NCBI RefSeq assembly: GCF_001949145.1
Contig: NW_019091355.1
Coordinates: 4,932,563 to 4,976,531 of the forward strand
Direction of reading: 5' to 3'
Length of the DNA: 43,969 bases
Source of the DNA: Acanthaster planci
Lineage: Eukaryota; Echinodermata; Asteroidea; Valvatida; Acanthasteridae
This document shows, piece after piece, positions 12,101-23,659 of the stretch. The position numbers and the translations under genes were made by a program. Each line of letters starts with the position of its first letter. The stretch's first letter is position 1. The notes under the pieces are model-generated. The model made no database searches. It was given only the letters and a program-made list of their open reading frames with translations, and was not told where the DNA came from.

Positions 12101-12230
12101 GTCTGGCGGACGATTTTTCATTCCCTTCCGATAAATATGCCAGAAAATGGGCCCCTCGACAAACCGTCCTAGTTTGGAGGACTTGGACCACCCAACTATA
12201 CAGGAAAGGGTGCCGACAAATTTATTTTAG
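9154..12230. other. Intergenic region between GST and the alpha-arrestin gene
   Basis: About 3 kb. It contains the intact pogo-like MITE (9313-9487) and otherwise AT-rich DNA. A short frame at about 10796-10960 reads through GKIIRNIIENIEREETDDEF and ends at a stop, but it lacks a good start and I do not recognise it. The alpha-arrestin promoter and any 5' non-coding exon must lie in the last part, but no clear signal was found. Confidence 0.5.
9313..9487. mobile_element. pogo/Tc1-like MITE with TA target duplication
   Basis: A 175-bp element. The left terminus is CAGTTGAACCTCGTTAATGA; the right terminus, read on the minus strand, is CAGTCGAACCTTGTTAATAA. The two match at 17 of 20 positions. 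TA flanks both sides (9311-9312 and 9488-9489). CAGT ends and a TA duplication are typical of pogo/Tigger-type non-autonomous elements. The interior matches the decayed copy at 2325-2493. Confidence 0.75.
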
Positions 12231-12232
12231 CC

Positions 12233-15200
12233 ATGGGACGAATTCGAACCTTCGACATCGTCTTGGACAACAACAGTGTGGCCGAGGTGAGGGGCGTGCC
12301 AATATACAGGCCTGGTGGTCACCTGACTGGGGTCGTCCATCTCACCCTAAATACACCTCGAGAGGACGTGACAGGTCAGAATAGAAGAATCTTTCATAAT
12401 TCGTCATTTTTGTGCTTGATATTAAATAAATTTATTCAAATAAATATAATTACATGGGTTTGTAGGAACAAGTCATGTCCGAGGGTAACAGTCTTTTCTT
12501 CAAAAGCTTTTTAACTCATGGTTTTCATCGACAAACGCTACTGTACGAAAATATTTTTGTATGTTATATGCACCTGTAATAAATAGAAATATAAAGTTAC
12601 GAATGAAAAAGAAAATAATGTTTTCGCGTATCATGCTTGCACTATAAGATGTAAGTTACATAGGCCTAATTACAGTCCTGTTATTAATTTTTTAAAAGTA
12701 AAATTGTCAGTTAGAAATCGTCATTCCAAAAAAAGATAAAACCAAAGAGGTATTCAGGCTTATGTATTAATTCTGTGTTTTGATACCTCTGCTTTGTCAC
12801 GTGCTTCTTTAAGTAACCCTCTTCATTTGAGTTGGTTAAAAATACTGACAGCTCTTGAAATTGCATACGGCAGTAAAAACAAAGGCGTATACCAGCTCGT
12901 TTTGATTTTACCGTACTTCATAACCTGTCAGTACAAAATAAATGTACATGTAGGCCTATGTTGTAAAACATGATTTTTAGAGTCTGTTCCCGAGTACTTT
13001 CTTCACAACGAAAGCGATATTTTGAAGGCCACATTTCACATTTCTTTCGTCAGAGATTTCCATCAAACTTCAGGGACGAGCCAAGACGAACTGGACCGAG
13101 GTCGTGAGAACCCCAAATGCCGCCCTCACCGACCACCAGCAGGTTACGTTTACTGGGATAGAAGTGTACATCGACGAAAAGATGTCACTGTGGCAACGAG
13201 GTAAGGAACGACGATCTCTATTTTTTGTCTTAGCTCGTGAAAGAAGTCCCGAATTGTAAGAGGACATCCAAGCAAAAGTTTACTGCATCATAATTGATGC
13301 AGTAAACTTATCTTTAAAAGAAAGATTAACTGAAATATTTTTTTTTGCCATATCGTGAAGCAATACACGTAGTATTGCGAATTTTAGAATGATCTTGAGA
13401 AACTTGAGCACCGAGGCAACAGTAGTATTAACAATTATGTTGCGTCGCAGTAATCATCGTCGACAACCACATGGGAACAGGGAGATCTGTTGAAAAGGGA
13501 TAATATAACGACTAGTAAGACAGTCGCCACTGGCAGGCCCATTTACACACGCGCACGCACGAAAGTTTGCGCAGTCTAAAATATAAAGCTCGTGGTTTTG
13601 TATTGGATTCAGAGTGGACAAACAGCGCGGTAACACGATTAAACCGCTGTGTTTGGAAACCAGAGTGAGTTGTTCTGGCCAATCTGCGTTCTCGTTAGGT
13701 ATGGAGTCATTATTCAGCAACTGCGTCATAGGCGTTGTGAAATGTCATTAACATAAGCACCAAGATGGGTTTTCGCTCCTGTGTAAACGTAAAATATCGC
13801 TCGAATTACTGCTCTCACCGCTTTCCGTATAGTCCTCCGCATCAGTATAGACCTCTATGATAGGGCAGCCATCACGCATTTCTACCATTCAAAGCAAACC
13901 AAACTGAGGCTGGAGGGAAAAGAGTCTGTTCCCTTTCACTAATATGTGAAGTTGTATTACTACTGCCAGTGGGTTTACAGGGAGCACGACAAACATGGCA
14001 GCATCATGACAGAGATCTATTAGAGAGCTCAACAATAGGCCTAACCTCACACTTGACTTAATTTTTCAAACAACGTTCCCCTCGCAGCTCATTCAAATCA
14101 GCGGTTGAACCGAGGACCCTTCCAGCTGCCTTTTCAGTTCCATATCCCCGCGGAGGACCTGCCCCCAGCCTACGAGGGGCCCGGGGGCCACGTCAGGTAC
14201 CGTCTCATGTGTGAGATCAGCGGCGAATCCTCCTTGTCCTACACCAAGACCACCAAGACGATAGGGATCGCCGGCCGACCGCTGGACTTGAACTCTGTTC
14301 CCAATGCGATGGTAAGGTTTTGCCTTAGTGGTCGTCCTAGCCTGGTTGCCTGCATAACTGGTTGGCGAGCTCCGAGTGGCACTGTCCAACTACGGTACTA
14401 ATCATCACTCCGGGCCCAATGAGCTGCTGTAAGCTGGAATAAAAATGCTAACAAGGATAGCTTGAATATCTGAGAACCAGTTATTACTGTCCTCGCTATT
14501 TCCACTGGTTTAAAGCAATTTTGCCAAGCAAATATTCTGAGTGCTAAGGAACTTACTGTTCCCGATAGCTTCACGGAATGGCCCCTTACTACTGCTCTCT
14601 TAATTAAAGCATATTCTGTAACCAGGGGTCCGTCTTACGGAGTTTAAATCATTCATTTAAAGATTTCACACCACTTTATCGAAGTGATTCCGTTTCCATG
14701 CTCCCCAGCTACCGATCCACGGCGAGTCGGAGTCTCTCATGAGCTCACTCTGCTGCATCACCGGGTCGATCAAGGTCCAGGCCTCGGCAGACCGACGGGC
14801 CTACGTCCCGGGAGAGACAGCCTACATTACGGCCATCATCAACGGATCGAATGGGAGAAGATACAACGTCGTTATGGATTTAATCGAGGTATGTCCATTT
14901 TGTCTCAACACCTTCCAGAATCTTCCCTTCATTCGTTCTCATTCTGAGTCAAAGGCTTCTCTTTGAGGTTCGTTTATATTATTCTTTTGTTTTGTCCTCG
15001 CAAACATCTTTACCAAGTACTCTATGGTGTATTGTTAAACTTAACTTGGACGAAAGCCAATGAATCAGCTGAAAATACAGTGTCACATCCAATCACTCAT
15101 TGACACCAAAGTCAGAGATTAAATTGACATACAAACAATGATAATAAGATTATGGAAACTGCGAGTGTAGTAAACATCTAGGGTCACCTTTAATAGAGAA

Positions 15201-18200
15201 AGTCCGTTTCCCACATATGATACCTAGTACTGCCCTCTATGGCCCGCTCCGTCGACTATCATAATTATTTGCATGCTTTTCTCTTTTTTCCCCCCATAAG
15301 TAAATTTGAAATATCAAAATCCTTTCGTTGTGGCTCTCTTTAGGAGGCCACATTCCGAGGCACCGGGTCCGTCTTCACGTCTCCCGGGGTCAGCGTGACA
15401 CGGCCCGGGTCATGCCAGCGATCACGTGAAGTCATCCGCAAAAAGACGAGTGGGGTGCTGCAGAGACGTGGGGAGACGACACTCCAACGAGAGCCGCTGG
15501 TCATCCCAGATTTCAAGCCTATCGTCGACAGTGGTTTCACAGGTTGCAGCATCATCGACGTCAACTACTTCATACGTGTAAGTTCCCGAAGCGATCCGAT
15601 CTTAATTTATCTGCATTGGTAAGTAAATGTTATACGATGATGTCGGGAATAATGGTAATAAAAGTGACCACAAAAGATTGTCATGTTCACAAGTTGAATA
15701 CAGCAAGATTCGAATCGTTATCCAGACTTCACTGAAGACGAAGTATGAGTGAATCACTGATACACCTTGTGACTAAGATAGTTTAGACAAATATAATGAG
15801 GGTGCCAAAATACAGATGGAGATGAAGACAAGAGAGACGCTGGTAGAGAAGTCTTCGCTGATCACGTGATTACCAGAATGTTCGTCTGAGCTTGCCAAAA
15901 CACCCGTCACTCAATGGCCCCAGTTCTATTCTCATAACTTTTTTTTTCTCCGGCAGGTAAGTCCGATACTTAGCCGTCTACATCGATCAGCTGATACAGA
16001 AGTCTTGCTGCCTATCTTTATAGGGCGTGTCCCTTTCTCAGCTCTCCCTTCATATCACGCATCAGCTTCCCACTTGGTCCATCCTGTTGGTAAGTTAAAA
16101 AGTGTTTCTGTTCATGATCCCGCATGATCGTCTTGCTGTTGAAGCATTCCAACAGAGGGGCGTGTCTCATCTTATCGTGCATCAATCTCCAAGTTTTACT
16201 GCTTTGAGACGCATAGTGGCGGCAGACAAACCTGTCCTTTTCCAGGTTGTGCGCGTGCTCAGAACTAATATGCGCATGCCTAGCACTGCACGCACATGCC
16301 CACATCAACCATAGAGATCATAAGTAGAACATCAACCAAAAGGGACCGTTTTGTCTGTCGCCACCAAGCATCTCGAGGTATCATTTTGGTAGGGCCGTGA
16401 ATGTAATACCTTTTTGAATGAGGGGTGAATCCTAATTAGCCTCCAAGACACAGACTGCTTGCCATTTACTTCCTATTATAAACATTAGAATTACCCGATC
16501 TGCAATTCTGACATCTTTGACACCCCGTGGTGCTATGTTCCACACATCAAATTGTTCAAACTCGAATATGTGTAAACTTTCTGGTTCTGTCCTTCTCTTT
16601 CAAAATTAGAGCCACCTCCAAGCTACGAGATAGCAACGTCTTTCCGTTACAACACTCCACAAGAACACGTCGGCGGTGCTTTTGTGAACCAAGCATATTC
16701 TCCAATTACAGAGGATACCACTACGCCACATGATCCCAGTGGCCTCACTGTTGCACTTCCGCCTGTGGCGGCAAACAGCGATGCTTCAGCCCATCAATGG
16801 GTACCTGGCGAGCGCCAACAGTCGCAGTCTGTAGATCAGCACGACAGCAGACCAGCCCATCCCCGCCCGCGTCCCGTCATCCCCCCTCCTGGAATTCGTT
16901 CGAGTGCCGTAACGGGCACGCGAGGCATTGTCAACCCCGTATTCACGACAGACACGAGGGATGAGCAGGACGGTTCAGCTGAAGAGTCACGCGGACGGCC
17001 GACAAATGAGGAGGCATCCTCCCCAGAGGTGCGTCAAGAGAGTACTGCGCCAGTTGAAGATGAACCCCTTCCCTCACCCCTGCCACCGCCGCCCCTGTTG
17101 TCATCGCCTACTGAAGAGGTGTCCAAGGATAGGACCATAAATACAGCCCACGATACTCGGCTTCGCGACGTCAGAAAAACAAGACTAAAACAAGAGGAAA
17201 GGCGTGACCGGGCATTTTCACGCGAGAGTGCGACATACTTCCTCCCGAAGTACGAAAGGCAGCTACTCGGCCGTGTTACATCCCAAGACGACACGGAGGA
17301 AGACGCAGAGCCAGCCCAGGTCAGATTGCACTCTTTTTTCCTTCCCATTTCCGCGGAATCGGAGTCGGTAGAGATCCTCGGGTCTGACCTAGCGGTCGAG
17401 CAAACAGCACCAAGTAGGGAAACACTACCGCCCCCGTCGCCTTGGAAGGATGAACAACCCAATCTGTCAGTTGTTCCCATTTACCATGAAGAAGCTTCCA
17501 CAAGCCCTGAAGTCCAAACACTTATTTTAGAGGAGCCTGCAGCAACTGCCTCAATTTTCCTAAATCAAGAGGCAGCTCCTCAAGTTATTAAAACAGACGA
17601 CTGGGAAAAGTACACTGCGCCGGAGACTGATAACGAGGATGATTCTGAGAACAAGATAACAGCTCCCGATGTCCCCGAAGATAACATGGGGTCTAAATCT
17701 TCTGAAACGTCGTTCGTGCCTGTCCATGCAACACCACAAAAGAGCAAGAAACCTGTTGGAAAGCAAGACCTGAATCATTCCCCGTCAACCTCTGGTTTTG
17801 TCGAATTACCACCGTCTGAATCCAGAGAAGTATCTCCTGGACAGGTCGATCGATCGAAAGACTCTATCCAAAGATCCAAAAGGCCTCCTCGTCTAGCACC
17901 CTCGAGCAACCTCAGCAATCAGTGGCCTGATGACAGTCCCTTGTCACCTTCGAAGGAATCCCTGTTTGGAAATGTTCGAATTGTGCACGATACTTTATGG
18001 CAGCATTCGAGGACGCCCTCTCCTTATTTCCACCCAGATGAAGGCCGATGGGATCAAGACGAGGTGTCCTCCGTGTCCAGCTTCGGCTCCTACTCCCCGT
18101 CGGCACACACCCCTCGCGAAAGGAGCTGTGCCAGATCATCCGATGTTGCGGGGAGACGGGAGGTCAGTACGCTGCCGAAAGGAAAGCCATCAAGCCGCGG

Positions 18201-18861
18201 GTTGAGAGAATCTGCCTTAGCGAGTCTCGATACGCGAAAACGGGGGTTGAGGCACTCGACATCTCATCCAATCACACAAGACTCGAGAGGAAGCTCCTCT
18301 GAACGTCAACGTGGCTCGAGGAAAGAAAGAAATTCGTCCTCCGACCTCCATCCCCGCCCCGACCTAAGAAGAGTGCAGAAGGCGATCTCTCTGCCAACTA
18401 TGGATCAGCCTTGGACCGCGTCATCGTCACTTCGCATGGCGGCACTGAGGCTGGATCGTGATATCTATCAGTCAAGGAGCCAAGGCAATAAAAATTGGCA
18501 CACCGTGGACGGGGCACAGTTTTCCACACTGCCAGAGGATCATTCTCACCGCGCACATGATACTTCACCAACCCACCTAAATGCAGCCGGATACCAAGAG
18601 AACGTCAACAAGAAACGATCTTCAAAGATTTCCGCCACTGCAAATCAGCAAAACGAGGAACCAAGACTTCCCCCTGCCGAGAGGCGAAAGACAGCATCAT
18701 CTGCGCCCTCGGTCAGACAGTATCACCAGGAGTCGGTTACGGAAGAAGGAAAAATCCCAAAGCTGAATTCAAGTCTGCCTTATTATAGCATCGATCGAGC
18801 TTATTGGGACGAGCAGGATGGGCTGGAGTCAGACAAACATAGGCTCGAGACTTTTGTCTGA
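12233..18861 (+). CDS. Alpha-arrestin (arrestin domain-containing) with giant disordered tail
   Basis: An adaptor that bends membrane-protein trafficking by recruiting NEDD4-family ubiquitin ligases. Exons: 12233-12374, 13054-13200, 14088-14311, 14709-14888, 15344-15577, 15957-16089 and 16610-18861, all GT-AG, frame kept throughout, 1103 residues. The start has a strong Kozak context (gccATGG), just after a TTTTAG acceptor. Arrestin N domain about 1-171 (ISIKLQGRAKTNWTE, EVYIDEKMSLW, GGHVRYRLMCEI); arrestin C domain about 172-345 (SIKVQASADRRAYVPGETA, CSIIDVNYFIR, LLPIFIGRVPF). Exon 7 opens with PPPSYE (residues 355-360), the PPxY motif for WW domains. The remaining ~740 residues are Pro/Ser/Glu-rich and look disordered, with LPKY (565-568), LPYY (1076-1079), a basic patch at 539-554 and the terminus ETFV, a class I PDZ ligand. 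Vertebrate ARRDC1-5 proteins are only about 300-450 residues. The frame is uninterrupted, so the tail looks genuine. No ARRDC number can be assigned. Confidence 0.92.
13276..13309. repeat. Perfect 15-bp inverted repeat with TAAT loop
   Basis: The arm AAGTTTACTGCATCA (13276-13290) and its exact complement TGATGCAGTAAACTT (13295-13309) are separated by four bases. It lies 75 bp into intron 2 of the alpha-arrestin gene, in AT-rich DNA. The stem is too short for a standard miRNA precursor. It could be a cruciform or a decayed MITE end. Confidence 0.6.
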
Positions 18862-19799
18862 GGAATAATGTTAGCATTATTTGTTGTCGTCCTATCTCGA
18901 GGTCTCGCTCTCAGAAAGACTTGCACCCTCAACTTCACGCTACTTCGGTAAAATTGATGTGTTTGTTTTTCAACAATGTTGTCGTGTCAAGCTGTGTATT
19001 CCGTCAAGGTACAAATTTGATAGCCTTTATTAACCATCGTCGAACAGTGCCATCCATTTTTTTTAAGTTTCGAAGTCACGTTCTCTATATCACATACCCA
19101 TACACTTAATTGTACATAAGGCACAGTACTCTTCATATAGATCACGTAACACTGATAAAAACAAGTGCATTACAAGCTTATATGTCGTACCTATATCACT
19201 TTCTGTTTAGTGTGATACACTGGGTTATGCACAATGTGAATATTACAAGTCTCAGTTAGTTTTTGTCCTTTCAAGAAAAAGTGTTTACCAACAATAATCA
19301 ATGAGATATTCTCTTGACTTGTTTATGACGTTGTCTGTTAAAAAAATGTTTCGTGATATGCGGCTTTGTGTTAAAAGATAATAAATCTGGCACAGATTAC
19401 TACTTTGTTGCAATTGCCAACAGTGCCTAGAGGAATTATGCAATTCTACTTATCAATTGATCTCACTTTGCCAGATTTACTGTTGTAAGTGTAATACGGT
19501 ACCAATTTAAAGTGAGGTGTGTACTCGTAAATAGAATTGTAACAAAACATACGTTTTTCAAAAATTTTACTGTTCTTATTATTTAGTATAAATTATGTCG
19601 ATAACATAATTGCAATACAGTGACTTAGATTGGCCATTCTTCACATCCAAGACAAAAAGAGGGCGGTATTTTCCTTTGCCCATGTATATTTGTATAAAGT
19701 GATGTGTATGACTTTCAAAAAATGAAGACTGGAAATCGATATCAAAAAGGAATAATTTTATGTGAGTTTAACTGAGCTGTGTGAGCAAAGCGCAATAAA
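18862..19799 (+). other. Alpha-arrestin 3' UTR with two poly(A) signals
   Basis: AT-rich DNA after the stop codon. AATAAA occurs at 19380-19385 and again at 19794-19799, giving 3' UTRs of about 0.5 or 0.95 kb. The use of either site is inferred. Confidence 0.5.
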
Positions 19800-20190
19800 T
19801 GCAATGTTGAGTTGCTGTACACTTTCAAGCCAATAAGCTCATGCAAATTCATCCGCAAACATCAAAGGGTAATTTTTTACAGAGTGAATAATTAACTTGC
19901 TGGTCCCACTGTGACCTAGAATTTAATCAAGCTCCCTTCGACCTTGCCCAAAACCCAAACGGACCACTCTGCCGACAGTATCGTCGGAGTGTTTGGCTTT
20001 GGGGTTGTGCGATGTAAGATCAATTGACTTTTCAGTACGCGGTGATAAACCTAGCAGGGTTTATTTTGCGCTTCTTCAAGAGGTCGTCTGGGAGAATGTT
20101 TTTTACACAATGGGGCACTGCTATTTTGTAAGAATTTCTACGTCTGGGTTATGGTCAAGCTGGGGGCTGAATCTCTGTCGCCGCCTGTTG

Positions 20191-20222
20191 ATATCAATCA
20201 ATCAACCAATCAATCAATATGA
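20191..20222 (-). repeat. LINE 3' tail, (TTGA)n-type microsatellite
   Basis: Read on the minus strand this is a run of TTGA/ATTG units directly after an AATAAACGTCAT stretch (20222-20233). CR1/L2-type LINEs end in such short tandem tails instead of poly(A). It marks the 3' end of the LINE remnant described next. Confidence 0.55.
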
Positions 20223-20887
20223 CGTTTATTTCCATATTGGCGAAGATCAGGAAAAGTTAACAATAACAGTACAAATATATAAATCAATAAATTATTATAG
20301 AGAAACAAAAAAACAAGAAATACATAGATAAAATAAAAGGAAAACCAGTATGGGGGCTTTTTCAGAAGCCGGGAAGCTTGTATTGAAAAGCTCTGGACAA
20401 AACAAACTTTACAGAGAGACAAACAAACAGCGAGACAACAAAAACAACAACAGCAATAAATTTACTTAAAAGGAAATACCTTATGACGGAAATAAAAATA
20501 ATGGAAAATGACGATAATAAATTTGGTACTTGTATTAACAATGACAATAGGGAATTATGCGGAAAGACGACATGAAACTTGCAAAAAGAGAAAAAAACAC
20601 AACAGTGTGATGAAAAGGCAGAAATACATCAGGAAAGAAGGAAACTAAGCTGTGTATTTCGAAACCAAAAATAATCTGAGAAAGGCCTTGAATCGACTCA
20701 AAGACAACTTTGTTTTCAAAGCTTTGTCAAGACCGTTCCACAAACGTAGCCCCTGAAACCTAAGTGTTCTAAGAGTGCATGCTGTGTGGGTGAAAGGAAC
20801 GTAAAGATTGTTAAGAGACCGAGAGCTGTGCCCATGAGTATCGCGAACTGCAGAAAAGTAGACAATTAAGTTGGAGACAATTAACAA
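20223..20887 (-). pseudogene. LINE reverse transcriptase C-terminal remnant
   Basis: The minus-strand frame at 20645-20887 reads TLRFQGLRLWNGLDKALK followed by LSRFKAFLRLFL. This matches the conserved C-terminal block of CR1/L2/Rex-type retrotransposon polymerases, where the pattern is (I)R(Y/F)xGxxLWNxLPxxI followed by SLxxFKxxLxxxLL. The catalytic palm region is absent upstream, so this is an internally deleted copy. It shares strand and neighbourhood with the ORF1-like fragment at 21100-21866. Confidence 0.6.
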
Positions 20888-21099
20888 GACTTAACAAAAC
20901 AATAATATATTTACAGCAAGAAAAAGAGGGATGAAGTGTCTTTGTAAAAGACCTATAATCAAACAAACAAGGTAACAAAGATGGAAGCTAGAGCTAGAGT
21001 AAAACAAAGTAATGACTAAAATGAACGTAATCAGGAAGGCTAGCGAACAAAACAAGAGTGATCACAGAAGCAGGTAAAAACTGAAAGGTGACGCATGAA

Positions 21100-21866
21100 A
21101 CAAATGGAGATAAATAAAGTAATCGCATATGTCAATCTTCAGGCGTTGAGCAGCAGAAGCAAAGGAAATGTAGGTGGGGATGCTGATGATTAGTGGGGCT
21201 TGATTGTAACAGTGAGCTACAGAGCCATCCTTACGCCTCCACTTACCAGCCATTACGAACAGGTACTTGATGCCTTCTTGGTAGGCTTTAGCAGCATGGC
21301 GTTGGCGCCGTAGGATCGATATTTTATCCTGGTAGCAATTTAGCTTCATCAGTAGGTGTTGCAGTTTCCCATCTGATTTGGGGCCATCACGATGAGCTCT
21401 TTCCATCTTAACGTCGGCCATGTCAAACTTGTCACTCAGTAGCTTCTTTGATAGGGCTAAGCAGCCCTCTCCGGGCTTTTGTGGCAGGCCAATGATTCTC
21501 AAATTATTCCTGCAGGAGAAGCATTCCAGTTTGTTGAGTTGTTGTGCCTGATCTGCGATGATTTTCTCTGCCTTTGCCATCTTCGATACAAGCAGATCAA
21601 GGTCACCCATTTTGGATTCCAGATCACTGACACGCTTACTCTGTAACTCTGTTGTTTCGTTGATGTTGGCTTCCAAGTTGTCTATACAATTACGTAATTC
21701 CACCTGCCCAGCACGAATTTCAGTATAGTGACTGGCGAACAAAGCTTTCAAATGTCTCTTGCTCGGTGTCGGAAATCGACGCAGCCTTGCCACGTAGTGT
21801 AGCCTGTGGCGATAGTACAGGAGGAGGCTCAGTTTCACTCACAGATTTTTTTGTTTTCTCTGGCAT
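21100..21866 (-). pseudogene. LINE ORF1-like nucleic-acid-binding protein, frameshifted
   Basis: An ATG at 21866-21864 starts MPEKTKKSVSETEPPPVLSP and runs about 45 codons to a stop near 21729. The continuing frame is shifted by one base: it runs through a coiled coil (ELRNCIDNLEANINETTELQ, then more heptad-like sequence to about residue 120). The L1-type ORF1p signature NLRIIGLP follows, then MERAHRDGP and YQDKISILRR. This order (coiled coil, RRM-like, C-terminal domain) is that of L1-like ORF1 proteins. The frameshift shows it is a degenerate copy. Confidence 0.65.
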
Positions 21867-22031
21867 GGCTTGGGTGATACTCCTTCAAATTGATCACAGA
21901 ACAGGAACAATGTAGCCTTGACGTTTTGATTTGGAAAATAGCAGGTGGAATGTATGATTATGGTTGTGTGGGTGTTATAACGTAGAAGCAAGTGATAACA
22001 ACCAAAAGAACGGAACAAACGCAAAAATGGT

Positions 22032-22203
22032 TGTCTAAGACTTCAACAACCTTTTATTACAAGACACACCCTTATATACACACACTACACTACTTAAACC
22101 ATTCAACTGTAAAGCAATGAGCAGAACCAATGTCCAATCGGCATCTTAGTTAGCTACATAACAATTTCAGGAATTCGTCAGGTGAGTGTACTTCTCTGTA
22201 ACA
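22032..22203 (-). mobile_element. Possible solo LTR or LINE 5' region
   Basis: Read on the minus strand, this 172-bp stretch begins TGTTACAG, has a TATATAAGGG box at about 22069-22078, then AATAAA at about 22053, then a GGTTGT...ACAACC hairpin, ending in GACA. TATA and poly(A) signals in that order fit a short LTR. No 5-bp target duplication is visible, so it may instead be the 5' part of the LINE that follows. Confidence 0.3.
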
Positions 22204-22861
22204 TGTACTTATTTAAATCATACAATACCACAGTAGGTTGCTATGTTGTCAGACCCTCTTAGTCGTGAAACAAAAATAAAAAGGCTTTAAAGTATTGATT
22301 TGTGCAGGGATAATGTAGGAGGAAAAGTAAGAAACATGGATGATTAATTTCTAGCACTGAAAGTAACCAATCTATTTGTTACATTTAACGTTTATTTTGA
22401 GAACTTTTCAAGTCAGGATTTCAGACTTTTTCGGTTTTTTTTCTTAATCTTGCGATGTAGATTTTTACTCTTCATAAGAATACGTGGTCTCAAAATTTGA
22501 AATCAATTTTGAAGTCACTAAACAGTTTGTTTCACTGTGAGCGTCAAAGTATCTGAAACAGTAACAATTCAAAGAGTTCCCAAAACCAAACGTCAACCAA
22601 AAACTCATTGACAACAAATGTTTACTGTGAAAACTTTAGAAAAAATTTGAGGTAAAGATAGTTCCGCAAAATGTGAACAAATATGTAATTCGTTAGTTCA
22701 TATGTTCTTCGGAAACACTGACTTAATAATTTAGGTACTTGCAAACCCCTTCTGAAAACAATAGAGCAAAGTCAGAAAACGTCACTCGGAGACACACTAC
22801 AAATAAATCAATGCTATTGAAGATCAAGCGAAGTTAGAATAAGCAAAATCAAATAGCCAGG

Positions 22862-23125
22862 TTATATTGCATGAGGCTGGATGTCGCCACAGTCCCAGTT
22901 TCTCTCTATTTTCTTCGCCAAACTGACCATCTCAGCTCTGATTTCCCACAAGCAGCGGGCATTTTCCTCGGTTACGTGCTCTGTGTTGGGTTTGGCAGGT
23001 GCGCAATCACTAACAGATAAATTTTTTTTAAAAAGAGCAAATAAATTGCGATAAAATCTCACTGCGGCAAGATATGAATTCGACACATTTTGTATTGATT
23101 CTGTGGCGTTTCCAAACATTCTCAA
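22862..23125 (-). CDS. Uncharacterised 87-residue open frame
   Basis: A minus-strand frame starting MRMFGNATESIQNVSN (a second ATG two codons in) and ending KKIERNWDCGDIQPHAI. The C-terminal half is charged and helix-like (NARCLWEIRAEMVSLAKKIE) with two Cys, and looks more protein-like than the random frames nearby. I do not recognise a family. A minus-strand AATAAA about 800 bp downstream (22053) could end its transcript, but that signal may belong to the LTR-like element. It could also be a chance frame or transposon debris. Confidence 0.22.
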   Translation of the reverse strand: MRMFGNATESIQNVSNSYLAAVRFYRNLFALFKKNLSVSDCAPAKPNTEHVTEENARCLWEIRAEMVSLAKKIERNWDCGDIQPHAI

Positions 23126-23659
23126 CGACGACTAATATAATAACATATTTAGTTCAAATTTACAAGGTCTCTTCCACGTTGCAGACCAGTAGACCTAAGC
23201 TGCCCTGGACAATGAAAAACATCTCTCCTCCAACTCCAAAAATCAGGTGAAATACAAATTTCTCGGGTGTTTGAGGCACACATCTCTCATTTTCTCTCAC
23301 ATTTTTGTTGGGGGGGTTGAACGATTGCTTTTGAAAATAAATCTGTCCCAAGATGATCCGCCTTAAAAATAGTCGTGAAGCCTTTGCAATTTTGAAAGTT
23401 TGTGCCACCTTCACTCCACTTCAGTAAAGCGCATTTGAGGGACTGTGTTTTGCCCAAATTTCCTAGAAATATAAGCTAGCAGTCCTGTTAGTACACCTTC
23501 CATTTCTAATATTTTGTTACAACCCTCCAGTTCGTTCGCGTGTCACAGATGAATTTGCCAGGATGCAAGTTCTGACTTGGTCCACGCAGCAGTGTTGGGG
23601 ATACTTACTGGTCCGCAACCACTGCGACTAAAGGGTGTCATTTAATTTCATTATCAGGA

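Noticed and set aside
16102-16314. Plus-strand frame after alpha-arrestin exon 6
   Set aside because: It lies in intron 6 after a good GTAAGT donor and is out of the exon 6-exon 7 joining frame; the peptide has no arrestin features.
17034-17480. A 148-codon minus-strand frame
   Set aside because: It lies antisense inside the alpha-arrestin tail exon, whose own frame is much longer and joins correctly to six upstream exons.
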